Source: Clostridium sp. OM02-18AC
Lineage (GTDB): Bacteria > Bacillota > Clostridia > Lachnospirales > Lachnospiraceae
Direction: 5' to 3'
Assembly (NCBI RefSeq): GCF_003481825.1
Contig: NZ_QULW01000015.1
Coordinates: 1 to 64,000 of the forward strand
DNA: 64,000 bases
Positions within the stretch are counted from its first letter, which is position 1. Every line of letters begins with the position of its first letter. The notes under the pieces are model-generated. The model worked only from the letters and a program-made list of their open reading frames with translations, searched no databases and was not told where the DNA came from. Shown piece after piece: positions 23,401 through 29,981 of the stretch. The position numbers were made by a program, and so were the translations under genes.

Positions 23401-23804
23401 AGCAGAAGACCGTAGAAGGTCAGGAGAACCCGCTTCCGGCAATCGACGCAGCAAGTGTACAGGAAGTACAGCCGTATTGTTCCTTATGGAACGCAAACTA
23501 CGACTGCCTGTTCTTCTGCATCAACCAGGAAATCTACGACAAGCTGACTCCGGAGCAGCAGGCTGTCATCGACGAGTGTGGCGCTTTAGCTACCCGCTAC
23601 GAGCGTGAGATCAACCGCGCCGGAGACGAAGAGATCATGAGCCGCTGGAGCAGCAAAAACGGTGTGACCATCACCCCGTATGCAGATCTGGATATCGATT
23701 CCTTCAAAAATGCAGTAGACGGAATCGACGACTGGTTCATCAGTGAGCTGAAGGCACAAAATTATAATGATGCCGAGGCACTGGTAGCAGCATTCCGCAA
23801 ATAA
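20460..23804 (+). CDS. dctM-dctP-dctP: TRAP transporter large permease fused to two tandem DctP substrate-binding domains
   Basis: One uninterrupted frame of 1114 codons. Residues 1-~430 are a complete DctM permease, from IPIGICLGLSS through GAISGSGPATVAALGAVLIP and GQVTPPVGVNLFVA to the last helix and PKALAG. A Ser/Ala/Asp-rich linker (~431-466) leads to a full DctP domain (~467-798). A second DctP domain (~799-1114) starts with the same words, WKEQTWNFTCSTTETSTWAEGG. Both carry the substrate-Arg region, LKVRVAGSN and LKIRVAGSN. No signal peptide is needed if the DctM C-terminus faces outside. Normally DctP is a separate protein, so here the receptors are tethered in cis. GGAGGG precedes the start. 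Confidence 0.93.
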   Translation: MISAVLFISFFIFLIMGIPIGICLGLSSVCAILYSGTSLTIVATNMYSGISKFLLLAIPFFVLSGNIMAKAGISKRLIKFVNTCVGHRRGGIAIVCVIVACFFGAISGSGPATVAALGAVLIPAMIEQGGFSAPFSAALMATASSIAIVIPPSIAFVVYASITGVSIADMFTAGIVPGILMGVALVIVVMIEARKNNIQSSQKRASGKERWEAFKDAFWGLLMPVIILGGIYGGIFTPTEAAAVSVVYGLFVGIFIYKEVTFKDLRGLLVESGKTTGGIMLIVASASLFSFVCTKFGIAQAASDLLGSIAHNQFTFLLIVNVIFLIAGCFIDANSAMYIFIPIMLPVCKALGYDVVAFGIVATVNLAIGQVTPPVGVNLFVAISVKLKKGMEVDIPKISRAVMPMIGASVIVLLLITYVPVVSTFLPKALAGDSYSGAVTALADSDQSTAADGGSADFDTIGDYSDLDWKEQTWNFTCSTTETSTWAEGGRKFGELMEKATGGKVKVNVYAADQLTNGNQSEGIQALMNGDPVQISMHSNLIYSAFDPRFNVVSLPYLFGSVEEADAMLDGKAGDMLKDILSEYGLHCMGIAENGFRQLTNSVREIRSVDDMKNLKVRVAGSNLLMECYKRWGADATNMNWSETYTALQQKTVEGQENPLPAIDAASVQEVQPYCSLWNANYDCLFFCINQKIYDALTPEQQAVVDEAGQKAVDYERYINRAGDEEIMDRWQNTNGVTITKYEDMDVDSFKNAVSGVAEWYQKELENQGYKDAADLIAVFTEKSDSSIGADSVEDHSNLGWKEQTWNFTCSTTETSTWAEGGRKFGELVEKATGGKIKVNVYAADQLTNGNQSEGIQALIDGDPVQISMHSNLIYSAFDPRFNVVSLPYLFDSVEDADAMLDGEAGEMLKDILSEYGLHCMGIAENGFRELTNSVREIKSVDDMKNLKIRVAGSNLLMECYKRWGADATNMNWSETYTALQQKTVEGQENPLPAIDAASVQEVQPYCSLWNANYDCLFFCINQEIYDKLTPEQQAVIDECGALATRYEREINRAGDEEIMSRWSSKNGVTITPYADLDIDSFKNAVDGIDDWFISELKAQNYNDAEALVAAFRK

Positions 23805-23808
23805 AAAA

Positions 23809-23915
23809 TAAACAATATTGCACAGTAACGAACGAGGGGCGAAAATTCCCGCAGCCGCCATGCATGGCGGCTGCGGGAACTTTCGCCCCTTTGATTTACT
23901 GTGCAATATTGTTTA
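23809..23915. mobile_element. 107-bp palindromic element related to the 3-kb element
   Basis: TAAACAATATTGCACAGTAA (23809-23828) and its exact reverse complement (23896-23915) enclose a long hairpin: GGGGCGAAA, CCCGCAGCCGCCATGCATGG and matching right arms. The termini equal the inner 20 bases of the 579-bp element at 2975. It starts four bases after the TRAP stop codon, so it could also serve as that operon's terminator. The outer TA again fits a TA target site. Confidence 0.75.
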
Positions 23916-23998
23916 GTGGGCTCTGCGATTGCCTGCGCCAGAAATCTGTGCTATGATGGATGATAAGGATTACAACAGAGCTGTTTGGGAGGAACGAT

Positions 23999-24490
23999 AT
24001 GAGAAAGTGAAGAAAATTTGTGGTGGCGGGCAGTATGGTAGCTCTTACAGCTGTGCTTTCTGCCTGCGGCGCAAAAACAAAAAATACAAAAAGCAGCAGT
24101 ATTCTGGATCCGGACAATCCGGTTTCCCTGACTGTCTGGCATTATTACAATGGAGCACAGCAGGCGGCGTTTGATGAGCTGGTTTCTGAGTTTAACGGAA
24201 CGACAGGAAAGGATCTTGGCATTTATGTCGAGGGATATAGCCAGGGCTCAATTTCAGATCTGGAAAAGGCGGTATCGGATGCGGTGAACGGAACTGTGGG
24301 CGCAGAGCCGCTTCCGGATATTTTTTCTACCTATGCGGATACAGCATATGCTGTTCAGCAAAAAGACATGCTAATCTTCGCTTTGTGTGTGAGTCGGCTT
24401 ATCTTCCGGTCCGCAAGGAAGCGAATTCCATGGATGCGTTGGATGAGGTGGTAAAACAGCAGGGACTCCAAGGGAGGATGCGGTGGCACC
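23999..24490 (+). pseudogene. Decayed ABC sugar-binding lipoprotein gene
   Basis: The ATG at 23999 follows GGGAGGAACGAT, but codon 4 is TGA (24008). After it the frame gives a perfect lipoprotein start, VVAGSMVALTAVLSACGAK, and a family-1 solute-binding N-terminus (SLTVWHYYNGAQQAAFDELVSEFN ... PLPDIFSTYAD). Around 24375 the sequence jumps, with a frameshift, to a later part of such proteins (CESAYLPVRKEANSMDAL). The gene is therefore inactivated by a nonsense codon, an internal deletion and a frameshift. It may once have fed the sensor kinase whose fragments follow. Confidence 0.75.
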
Positions 24491-25571
24491 TTACGTGACA
24501 GAAGAAGCATTTGAAAGCTGGTATGACGATTTTTGCGCACAGCTTCAGAAAAAATCAAGCTTGGGTACTGGGCGGAGCCGTTTATCCTCGAAGACCATAA
24601 AATGGATGACCACCGCATGATTACCTATTCGCTGCCTCTGATCCATAATGGTGTGGTATATGGGATCCTTGGCACGGAGGTTTCGACCAGTTATCTCATC
24701 AACTCCTATTTTGATGTTCGTGAGCGGAACCGGGACCAGAACATTCTTACATGAGCTGGCACAGCAGTTTACTTCCCTGACAAAAAATGATTTGGAATTG
24801 CGTTTCCATGCCGGAGCATATTTTGGAACCCGCACGGATGCTACGGATCTTTTGTTAAAACGTGTAAAACGGGCTGCTGCGCAGGCTGAGCTTCAGGATA
24901 CGCTTCTGTGGTTCTGGACAGAAGCGGCATGTGATACCGGAAAAGAAAAGAAACTGGGGCGGATTGTATCGGCTGGCTATGTAGAACAGATGGGACTTGC
25001 ATCACTTGCGCTCAATCTTTTTGACCGGAGCAGCTCGCTTGCTGCCGCACTGGATCTGCTGGCACTGCGCCTGGAACGTCATTTTGGATTAAGCAATCTG
25101 TTTTTGACGACTTTTCATGCGGATTTTCAGGTGAACAGTCTGGATTATCAGTGGAAGAAACTTGCAGAGGAAGAAGAAACACAGATTGACCGCAGTGCCA
25201 TCAAACAGCAGGGAACGGGTCTGGGACTGACCATCAGCAACCAGCTGGTACGAATGATGGGAAGCAGTATTGCATTGGAGAGTGAAATTGGAAAAGGAAG
25301 TACTTTCAGCTTTCGGATAGTTTTGGAACTCGCCAGCCCGGAAGAAAAACAAGAAGAAAAAGCAGCCATCTCACTGGAACATTATGCAGGAATGCGCATC
25401 CTTGTGGCGGAGGATAATGAACTCAACATGGAAATTATACGCTGCATTTTGGAAGATCTGGGATTTCAGGTGGATGAAGCAGAAAATGGAAAAACTGAAG
25501 GAGACGTTACAGCGGATTCTTGGGTGACAGAAAACAGGTGCAATGCGGAAAACAAAGATATCAAAACATAA
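24491..25571 (+). pseudogene. Decayed hybrid sensor histidine kinase gene
   Basis: Fragments of one large signalling protein occur in order but in different frames. There is a dCache-like sensor piece (DDHRMITYSLPLIHNGVVYGILG), a cytoplasmic sensor piece (LRFHAGAYFGTRTDATDLLLKRV ... GLSNLFLTTFHADF), the end of a HATPase domain (GTGLGLTISNQLVRMMGSSI ... GKGSTFSFRI), and the first ~35 residues of a receiver domain (MRILVAEDNELNMEIIRCIL). The histidine-box region and most of the receiver are gone. The final frame (24648-25571) could still produce a 307-residue protein, but it would lack a complete domain. Confidence 0.75.
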
Positions 25572-25622
25572 GGATGTAGAAAATACAAGGGCATAGAAAA
25601 TACAAGGAAATAGAAGACAACT

Positions 25623-26201
25623 ATGATACAGGAACTAAACGTACAGGGTATCAATCAGACAATCCGGATTCTGGTCATCCGATCCGCACGTAAGAGCCTT
25701 GGGCTGGAGGTGCGTGACCAGAATACGGTTTTTGCCCGGATACCTGCCCGTCTTTTAGATCGGGAACTGAAACAGTTTGTGGAGGCGCACCGGGAATGGA
25801 TTCTGGAAAAAACAAAACTCACGGCACAGCGGGAAGAAAACAGGAAGAAGACGCCGGCTCCTCCGCTGGAATCTCTGTCAAAAACAGACCGGATGAAAAT
25901 TCAGCTGAAAATCGGAAAACGGGTGCGGCACTACTGCGAGGTTATGGGAGTGACAGTAGGCCGGGTTACCGTTAAAAATCAGAAAACGCGCTGGGGCAGC
26001 TGCAGTGCCAAAGGCAACGTGAATTTTAACTATCAGCTCGCATTTATGCCGGAAGAGTTACTGGATTACGTGGTGATCCATGAACTGGCACACCGGAGGC
26101 ATATGGACCACTCCAGGGAATTCTGGGCGGAAGTGGAAAAGTACTGCCCGGATTACAAAAAACGAAGAGAAGAACTAAAGAATTATTGCATAGAAGGATA
26201 G
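25623..26201 (+). CDS. YgjP-type (DUF45) M48-like metallopeptidase
   Basis: This 192-residue protein of the YgjP/SprT-like zinc-peptidase group carries the full C-terminal signature. KTRWGSCSAKGNVNFNYQLAF is followed by the zinc motif VVIHELAHRRHMDHSREFW (HExxH plus a third His) and ends VEKYCPDYKKRREELKNY. The N-terminal part is a beta-rich domain typical of the family (LVIRSARKSLGLEVRDQN). The cellular role is not established. The start at ATG 25623 has only a weak ribosome binding site, preceded by three short ATAGAAAATACAAGG-like direct repeats (25575-25615). Confidence 0.88.
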   Translation: MIQELNVQGINQTIRILVIRSARKSLGLEVRDQNTVFARIPARLLDRELKQFVEAHREWILEKTKLTAQREENRKKTPAPPLESLSKTDRMKIQLKIGKRVRHYCEVMGVTVGRVTVKNQKTRWGSCSAKGNVNFNYQLAFMPEELLDYVVIHELAHRRHMDHSREFWAEVEKYCPDYKKRREELKNYCIEG

Positions 26202-26210
26202 ACATATCCC

Positions 26211-26240
26211 ATTGCGGGCATGTATGCATAAACAGCAACA
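26211..26240. repeat. Short dispersed hairpin repeat, copy 3
   Basis: ATTGC, the loop GGCATGTATGCATAAA (26217-26232) and CAGCAACA. The right half is nearly identical to copy 1, while the left arm has lost a base. It lies 10 bases after the metallopeptidase stop and just before the dus Shine-Dalgarno. Confidence 0.5.
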
Positions 26241-26262
26241 AAAAGTACAGGAGTTATAAAAT

Positions 26263-27279
26263 ATGGATTATTTATTTGCGCCGATGGAGGGAATTACCGG
26301 TTATGTGTTCCGGAATGCCCATCACCGGCACTTTCATGGGATCAGACAATATTATACCCCGTTTCTCTCTCCGAATCAGACGAGAAAACTGACACCACGG
26401 GAACTGAACGATGTGCTTCCTGCGCATAATGAAGGGGTACCGGTTATTCCGCAGATTCTGACCAATAAGGCAGACGACTTTTTATGGGCAGCCGGACGTT
26501 TGCAGGAATTTGGCTACCGCGAGGTGAATCTGAATCTAGGATGTCCTTCCGGGACTGTTGTGGCAAAAAAACGCGGTTCCGGATTTTTGGAATATCCCAT
26601 GGAACTGGACGAATTTTTATACCAGATTTGCGAGGGCATGGCGAAAATGGGAATGGAGCTGTCGATCAAGACACGGATCGGAAAAAATACTCCGGACGAG
26701 TGGGAGGAACTGCTTGCCATCTACAACCGGTATTCCCTGAAAAATCTGATCATTCATCCGCGGGTACAGAAAGATTATTATAAGAATCATCCACATAGGG
26801 AAGTATTTGAGATGGCGCTGAAAAAAAGCAAAAACCAGGTATTTTATAATGGAGACCTGTTTGATTGCGCAGAAATTAAAACATTTCAGGAACGTTATCC
26901 GACGGTCTCTGGCATCATGCTCGGGAGGGGATTATTAACAAATCCGGCGCTGGCGGAAGATGCAATGCAGATCTGCAATCAGAAAGAAACAGGAAGTATG
27001 GCAGAAAACGGAGAGACTGCTCTTACCATAGAGCGGATTCGGGCATTTCACGAGGATGTATTGGAAGGTTACCGGAAGGCAATACCTGGAGATAAAAATG
27101 TTCTTTTTAAGATGAAAGAATTGTGGACCTATCTGGGAGAAGCATTTGCGGACAGCGCAAAACCTGTGAAAAAAATCCGCAAAGCCCAGCGTATGGAAGA
27201 ATACAAAAGTGCAGTGGAGAATCTTTTATCGGGGAATTCGCTTTGCGATATGCCGAAATTTCCGGGATGGAATCCGTGA
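26263..27279 (+). CDS. dus: tRNA-dihydrouridine synthase
   Basis: FMN-dependent enzyme of 338 residues reducing specific uridines in tRNA. It starts YLFAPMEGITGYVFRNA and has PVIPQILTNKADDF, the catalytic-Cys motif VNLNLGCPSGTV, the tRNA/FMN motif LSIKTRIG, and IHPRVQKDYYKN, followed by NGDLF and GIMLGRGLLTNPAL at the phosphate site. The C-terminal helical domain is complete. AGGAG lies 8 bases before the ATG. Which Dus subfamily and which tRNA position it serves cannot be read from the sequence. Confidence 0.93.
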   Translation: MDYLFAPMEGITGYVFRNAHHRHFHGIRQYYTPFLSPNQTRKLTPRELNDVLPAHNEGVPVIPQILTNKADDFLWAAGRLQEFGYREVNLNLGCPSGTVVAKKRGSGFLEYPMELDEFLYQICEGMAKMGMELSIKTRIGKNTPDEWEELLAIYNRYSLKNLIIHPRVQKDYYKNHPHREVFEMALKKSKNQVFYNGDLFDCAEIKTFQERYPTVSGIMLGRGLLTNPALAEDAMQICNQKETGSMAENGETALTIERIRAFHEDVLEGYRKAIPGDKNVLFKMKELWTYLGEAFADSAKPVKKIRKAQRMEEYKSAVENLLSGNSLCDMPKFPGWNP

Positions 27280-27408
27280 TTATGGAATTTACTGATCTGG
27301 AAAGCGAAAAATCCGGAAAATTTGGGAAATCCGGTTGCCGGACACGTGCACATGGCGCAAAGGCAGATGGTTGCAGAAATGGATCATTACAGGAATGGAG
27401 GATGGGAA

Positions 27409-27780
27409 ATGGCAGTCAATGTTGTTGCGGTGGACAATGCGCCGGATCTTCTGGAAAAGATGGAGCGTATTTTTCAAAATATGGAGGATGTCAATCTGCT
27501 TGGCACCTTTGAAGAAGCGGTGGCTGTGGTAGAGTTTGTGAAAGAAAACCCGGTGGATATGGTATTTACGGATATTGTGATGCCGGATATCAGCGGGATC
27601 AGTCTGGCATCGGAACTTCAAAAATTAAAAAATACTCCGGCAGTGGTGCTGATGTCCAGCATTCCGGGCTTTTCTCTGGAAGCATGGAAAATCCGGGCAT
27701 TTGGCTTTATCGAAAAGCCTTATACAACCCATGATGTCGCGAAGATGGTAGAACGCTTCCAGAAAGAAAATGTTCGTTGA
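27409..27780 (+). CDS. Stand-alone receiver-domain response regulator
   Basis: This CheY-like single-domain protein has 124 residues from ATG 27409, behind GGAGG. It has the acidic pocket (AVDNAPD), the phosphoacceptor Asp in MVFTDIVMPDISG, the conserved Ser (VVLMSSIPG) and Lys (FIEKPYT). No output domain follows, so it must signal by protein contact. It nearly abuts the flavodiiron gene downstream (about 56 bases), suggesting co-transcription. No kinase is adjacent. An upstream in-frame ATG at 27322 would add an unconserved leader. Confidence 0.85.
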   Translation: MAVNVVAVDNAPDLLEKMERIFQNMEDVNLLGTFEEAVAVVEFVKENPVDMVFTDIVMPDISGISLASELQKLKNTPAVVLMSSIPGFSLEAWKIRAFGFIEKPYTTHDVAKMVERFQKENVR

Positions 27781-27836
27781 CGCAATTTTTAAGCCGCATT
27801 ATAATAAAAGCAATCGAAAACAGGAGGAGACAGACA

Positions 27837-28994
27837 ATGCGAGATATTTCTATTTCAGATTCTATTTTATATGTCGGAGCCGATGACAAAACACTGGATA
27901 TTTTTGAGAGCCAGTATCCGATCCCAAACGGAGTCAGCTACAACTCTTATGTGATCATGGACGAAAAAGTAACCGTTATGGATACCGTAGATAAGCGCGC
28001 TACTGATGTGTGGTTCGCAAACCTTGCCGCAGTGCTGGGTGACCGGAAACCGGCTTATCTGGTGGTATCCCACATGGAGCCGGATCATGCCGCAAATATC
28101 AAAAACTTTGCAGACCGTTATCCGGAAGCAAAAATCGTAGGGAATGCAAAAACCTTTGCCATGATGGACCAGTTCTTTGAGATGGATCTGACAGACCGCA
28201 AGGTTGTGGTAAAAGAGGGAGAAATCTTAAGCCTTGGTGCACATACCCTGCAGTTTTTCATGGCGCCGATGGTGCACTGGCCGGAGGTTATGGTAACGTA
28301 TGAGCAGAGTGAAAAAATCCTGTTCTCTGCAGATGGCTTTGGAAAGTTTGGTGCACTGGATACCGAAGAAGAATGGGCAGAAGAGGCAGCACGCTATTTT
28401 CTGAATATTGTAGGCAAATATGGCGTGCAGGTTCAGGGACTGTTAAAGAAAGCATCCGGTCTGGATATTCAGATGATCTGTCCGCTGCATGGTCCGATCT
28501 TAAAAGAAAATCTTGGATATTACATTGAGAAATACCAGACCTGGAGCACTTACCAGCCGGAAAAACATGGCGTTATGGTTGCCTATGCTTCCATTCATGG
28601 CAACACGGCACAGGCAGCACAGGAAATGGCAGAACTGCTTCGTGCAAACGGGGAAGAAGTGGAAGTCTTTGATCTGTCCCGCACCGATGTTTCCCTGGCT
28701 GTGCGCAAGGCCTTTTACTACGACCGTCTTGTACTGGCAGCAGCAACCTACGACGGAGGCGTATTCCCGTGCATGGAAGAGTTCCTGCTTCACTTAAAAT
28801 CCAAAAACTTCCAGAAACGTACTGTCGGACTCATCGAAAACGGTTCCTGGGCACCATTGGCAGCAAAGATCATGCGCGGCATCTTAGAACCGATGAAAGA
28901 CATCCACGTTCTGGAGCAGGTGGTAACCATCAAATCTGCGGTGCATGAAGACACCAGAGAAGCAATGAAAGCGATGGCAGATGCGCTGAAATAG
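27837..28994 (+). CDS. Flavodiiron protein (A-type flavoprotein)
   Basis: This 385-residue enzyme reduces O2 to water or NO to N2O, protecting the anaerobe. The N-terminal beta-lactamase-like di-iron domain carries HMEPDH (residues 79-84, the H-x-E-x-D-H motif), then MVHWPEVMVTY, SADGFGKFGA and CPLHGPIL with the remaining ligands. The C-terminal flavodoxin domain begins VMVAYASIHGNTAQAAQEMA, where FMN phosphate binds. The start at 27837 follows AGGAGGAG; an upstream frame start at 27777 is unlikely. Electrons would come from rubredoxin or similar, not encoded nearby. Confidence 0.94.
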   Translation: MRDISISDSILYVGADDKTLDIFESQYPIPNGVSYNSYVIMDEKVTVMDTVDKRATDVWFANLAAVLGDRKPAYLVVSHMEPDHAANIKNFADRYPEAKIVGNAKTFAMMDQFFEMDLTDRKVVVKEGEILSLGAHTLQFFMAPMVHWPEVMVTYEQSEKILFSADGFGKFGALDTEEEWAEEAARYFLNIVGKYGVQVQGLLKKASGLDIQMICPLHGPILKENLGYYIEKYQTWSTYQPEKHGVMVAYASIHGNTAQAAQEMAELLRANGEEVEVFDLSRTDVSLAVRKAFYYDRLVLAAATYDGGVFPCMEEFLLHLKSKNFQKRTVGLIENGSWAPLAAKIMRGILEPMKDIHVLEQVVTIKSAVHEDTREAMKAMADALK

Positions 28995-29118
28995 AGAAAC
29001 GGTTAAGCTCCAAAAAAGAATCTTCTATGGTGAGGGGAATGAAAGCATTTCCCTAAGCAGTATCAGTGGTATGAAATTGGAAATGAAATCCAGAAAAAGT
29101 AAAGAATGAAAATTGAGG

Positions 29119-29156
29119 AAAACAGCCTGTGATTTGAAAAAATCGCAGGCTGTTTT
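29119..29156 (+). terminator. Rho-independent terminator after the flavodiiron gene
   Basis: AAAACAGCCTGTGATT (29119-29134) and AATCGCAGGCTGTTTT (29141-29156) form a long stem followed by T residues. Confidence 0.8.
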
Positions 29157-29185
29157 TGCAAGGGATCGATCATATGCAGAAGTAC

Positions 29186-29213
29186 TTGACAATACTGCAA
29201 TATGTGGTAATAT
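29186..29213 (+). promoter_or_regulatory. Predicted promoter of the ArsR-HMA-ATPase operon
   Basis: Consensus TTGACA (29186-29191), a 16-base spacer and TAATAT (29208-29213), with an extended -10 TG. Confidence 0.7.
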
Positions 29214-29217
29214 AAAC

Positions 29218-29237
29218 ATATGAATAGTTGTTCATTT
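29218..29237. promoter_or_regulatory. ArsR/SmtB-type operator
   Basis: ATATGAATAGTTGTTCATTT has half-sites ATGAA and TTCAT six bases apart, the pattern of CzrA/SmtB-type operators. It overlaps the predicted transcription start just upstream of the regulator that probably binds it. Confidence 0.65.
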
Positions 29238-29260
29238 AATGAAAAAAACGGAGGAATGCT

Positions 29261-29647
29261 ATGACCGAGGCGGAGAAAATTCAGATCGAGCAGGAAGTGG
29301 AAGAGGGCTCCTGCGAATTCATGCATGTCCATGAGGAAATCGTAAAAAAAGTAGAAGGTGTTATGCCAGACGAGCAGCAGCTTCTGGATCTGTCGGAATT
29401 CTTCAAAGTGTTTGGGGATTCCACCCGGATCAAGATTTTGTATGTTCTCAGTCAGTCGGAAATGTGTGTCTGTGACATTGCAACACTTTTGCAGATGGGG
29501 CAGTCGGCAATTTCCCATCAGCTGCGCGTATTAAAGCAGATGCGTCTGGTATCGTTCCGACGCGATGGAAAAACCGTATTTTATAAACTGGCAGATGCCC
29601 ATATCCAGGCAATCCTGGCTCAGGGTATGGAACATATCAGCGAGTAG
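29261..29647 (+). CDS. ArsR/SmtB-family metal-sensing repressor (CadC-like)
   Basis: This 128-residue winged-helix repressor shows FKVFGDSTRIKILYVLSQSEMCVCDIATLLQMGQSAISHQLRVLKQMRLV. The MCVC in helix 3 (CxC) plus the N-terminal CEFMHVHEE match the metal site of CadC-type sensors of Cd, Zn or Pb. It heads an operon with a metallochaperone-like protein and a CPC-type ATPase, so it probably represses their export functions until metal binds. The ATG follows GGAGG. Confidence 0.92.
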   Translation: MTEAEKIQIEQEVEEGSCEFMHVHEEIVKKVEGVMPDEQQLLDLSEFFKVFGDSTRIKILYVLSQSEMCVCDIATLLQMGQSAISHQLRVLKQMRLVSFRRDGKTVFYKLADAHIQAILAQGMEHISE

Positions 29648-29741
29648 AGCGGCTTTGGAAAAGGGATAATTCAAAAACACGGCAGCGAAAAGAAGAAAAA
29701 GAAAACAATAATAAAAGAAAAAATAAAAAGGAGATTTTATC

Positions 29742-29966
29742 ATGAAGAAGATCATCAAATTAGAAGGTTTATGCTGTGCAAACTGTGCTGCAAAAATTGA
29801 GGAAGGTGTCAAAAAATTAGATGGTGTGAACAGCGCCAGCTTAAGCTTTATGACCCAGCGTCTCATTATGGAAGTAGAAGATGGAAAAGAAGACGAGCTG
29901 GTGGAAGCAGCAAGAGCTGTAGCTGCTAAGGTCGAGCCGGAGGCAGAGTTTAAAGTGCTTCGTTAA
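29742..29966 (+). CDS. HMA-domain metal-binding protein
   Basis: This 74-residue ferredoxin-like HMA domain has the metal site LCCANCAAKIEEG (CxxC with an additional preceding Cys). It probably carries metal to, or acts as the detached N-terminal domain of, the ATPase encoded 15 bases downstream, which has no HMA domain of its own. AAAAAGGAG lies before the ATG. The metal is likely Zn/Cd, judged by the partner genes. Confidence 0.9.
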   Translation: MKKIIKLEGLCCANCAAKIEEGVKKLDGVNSASLSFMTQRLIMEVEDGKEDELVEAARAVAAKVEPEAEFKVLR

Positions 29967-29981
29967 TGGAAAGGAACTTGT

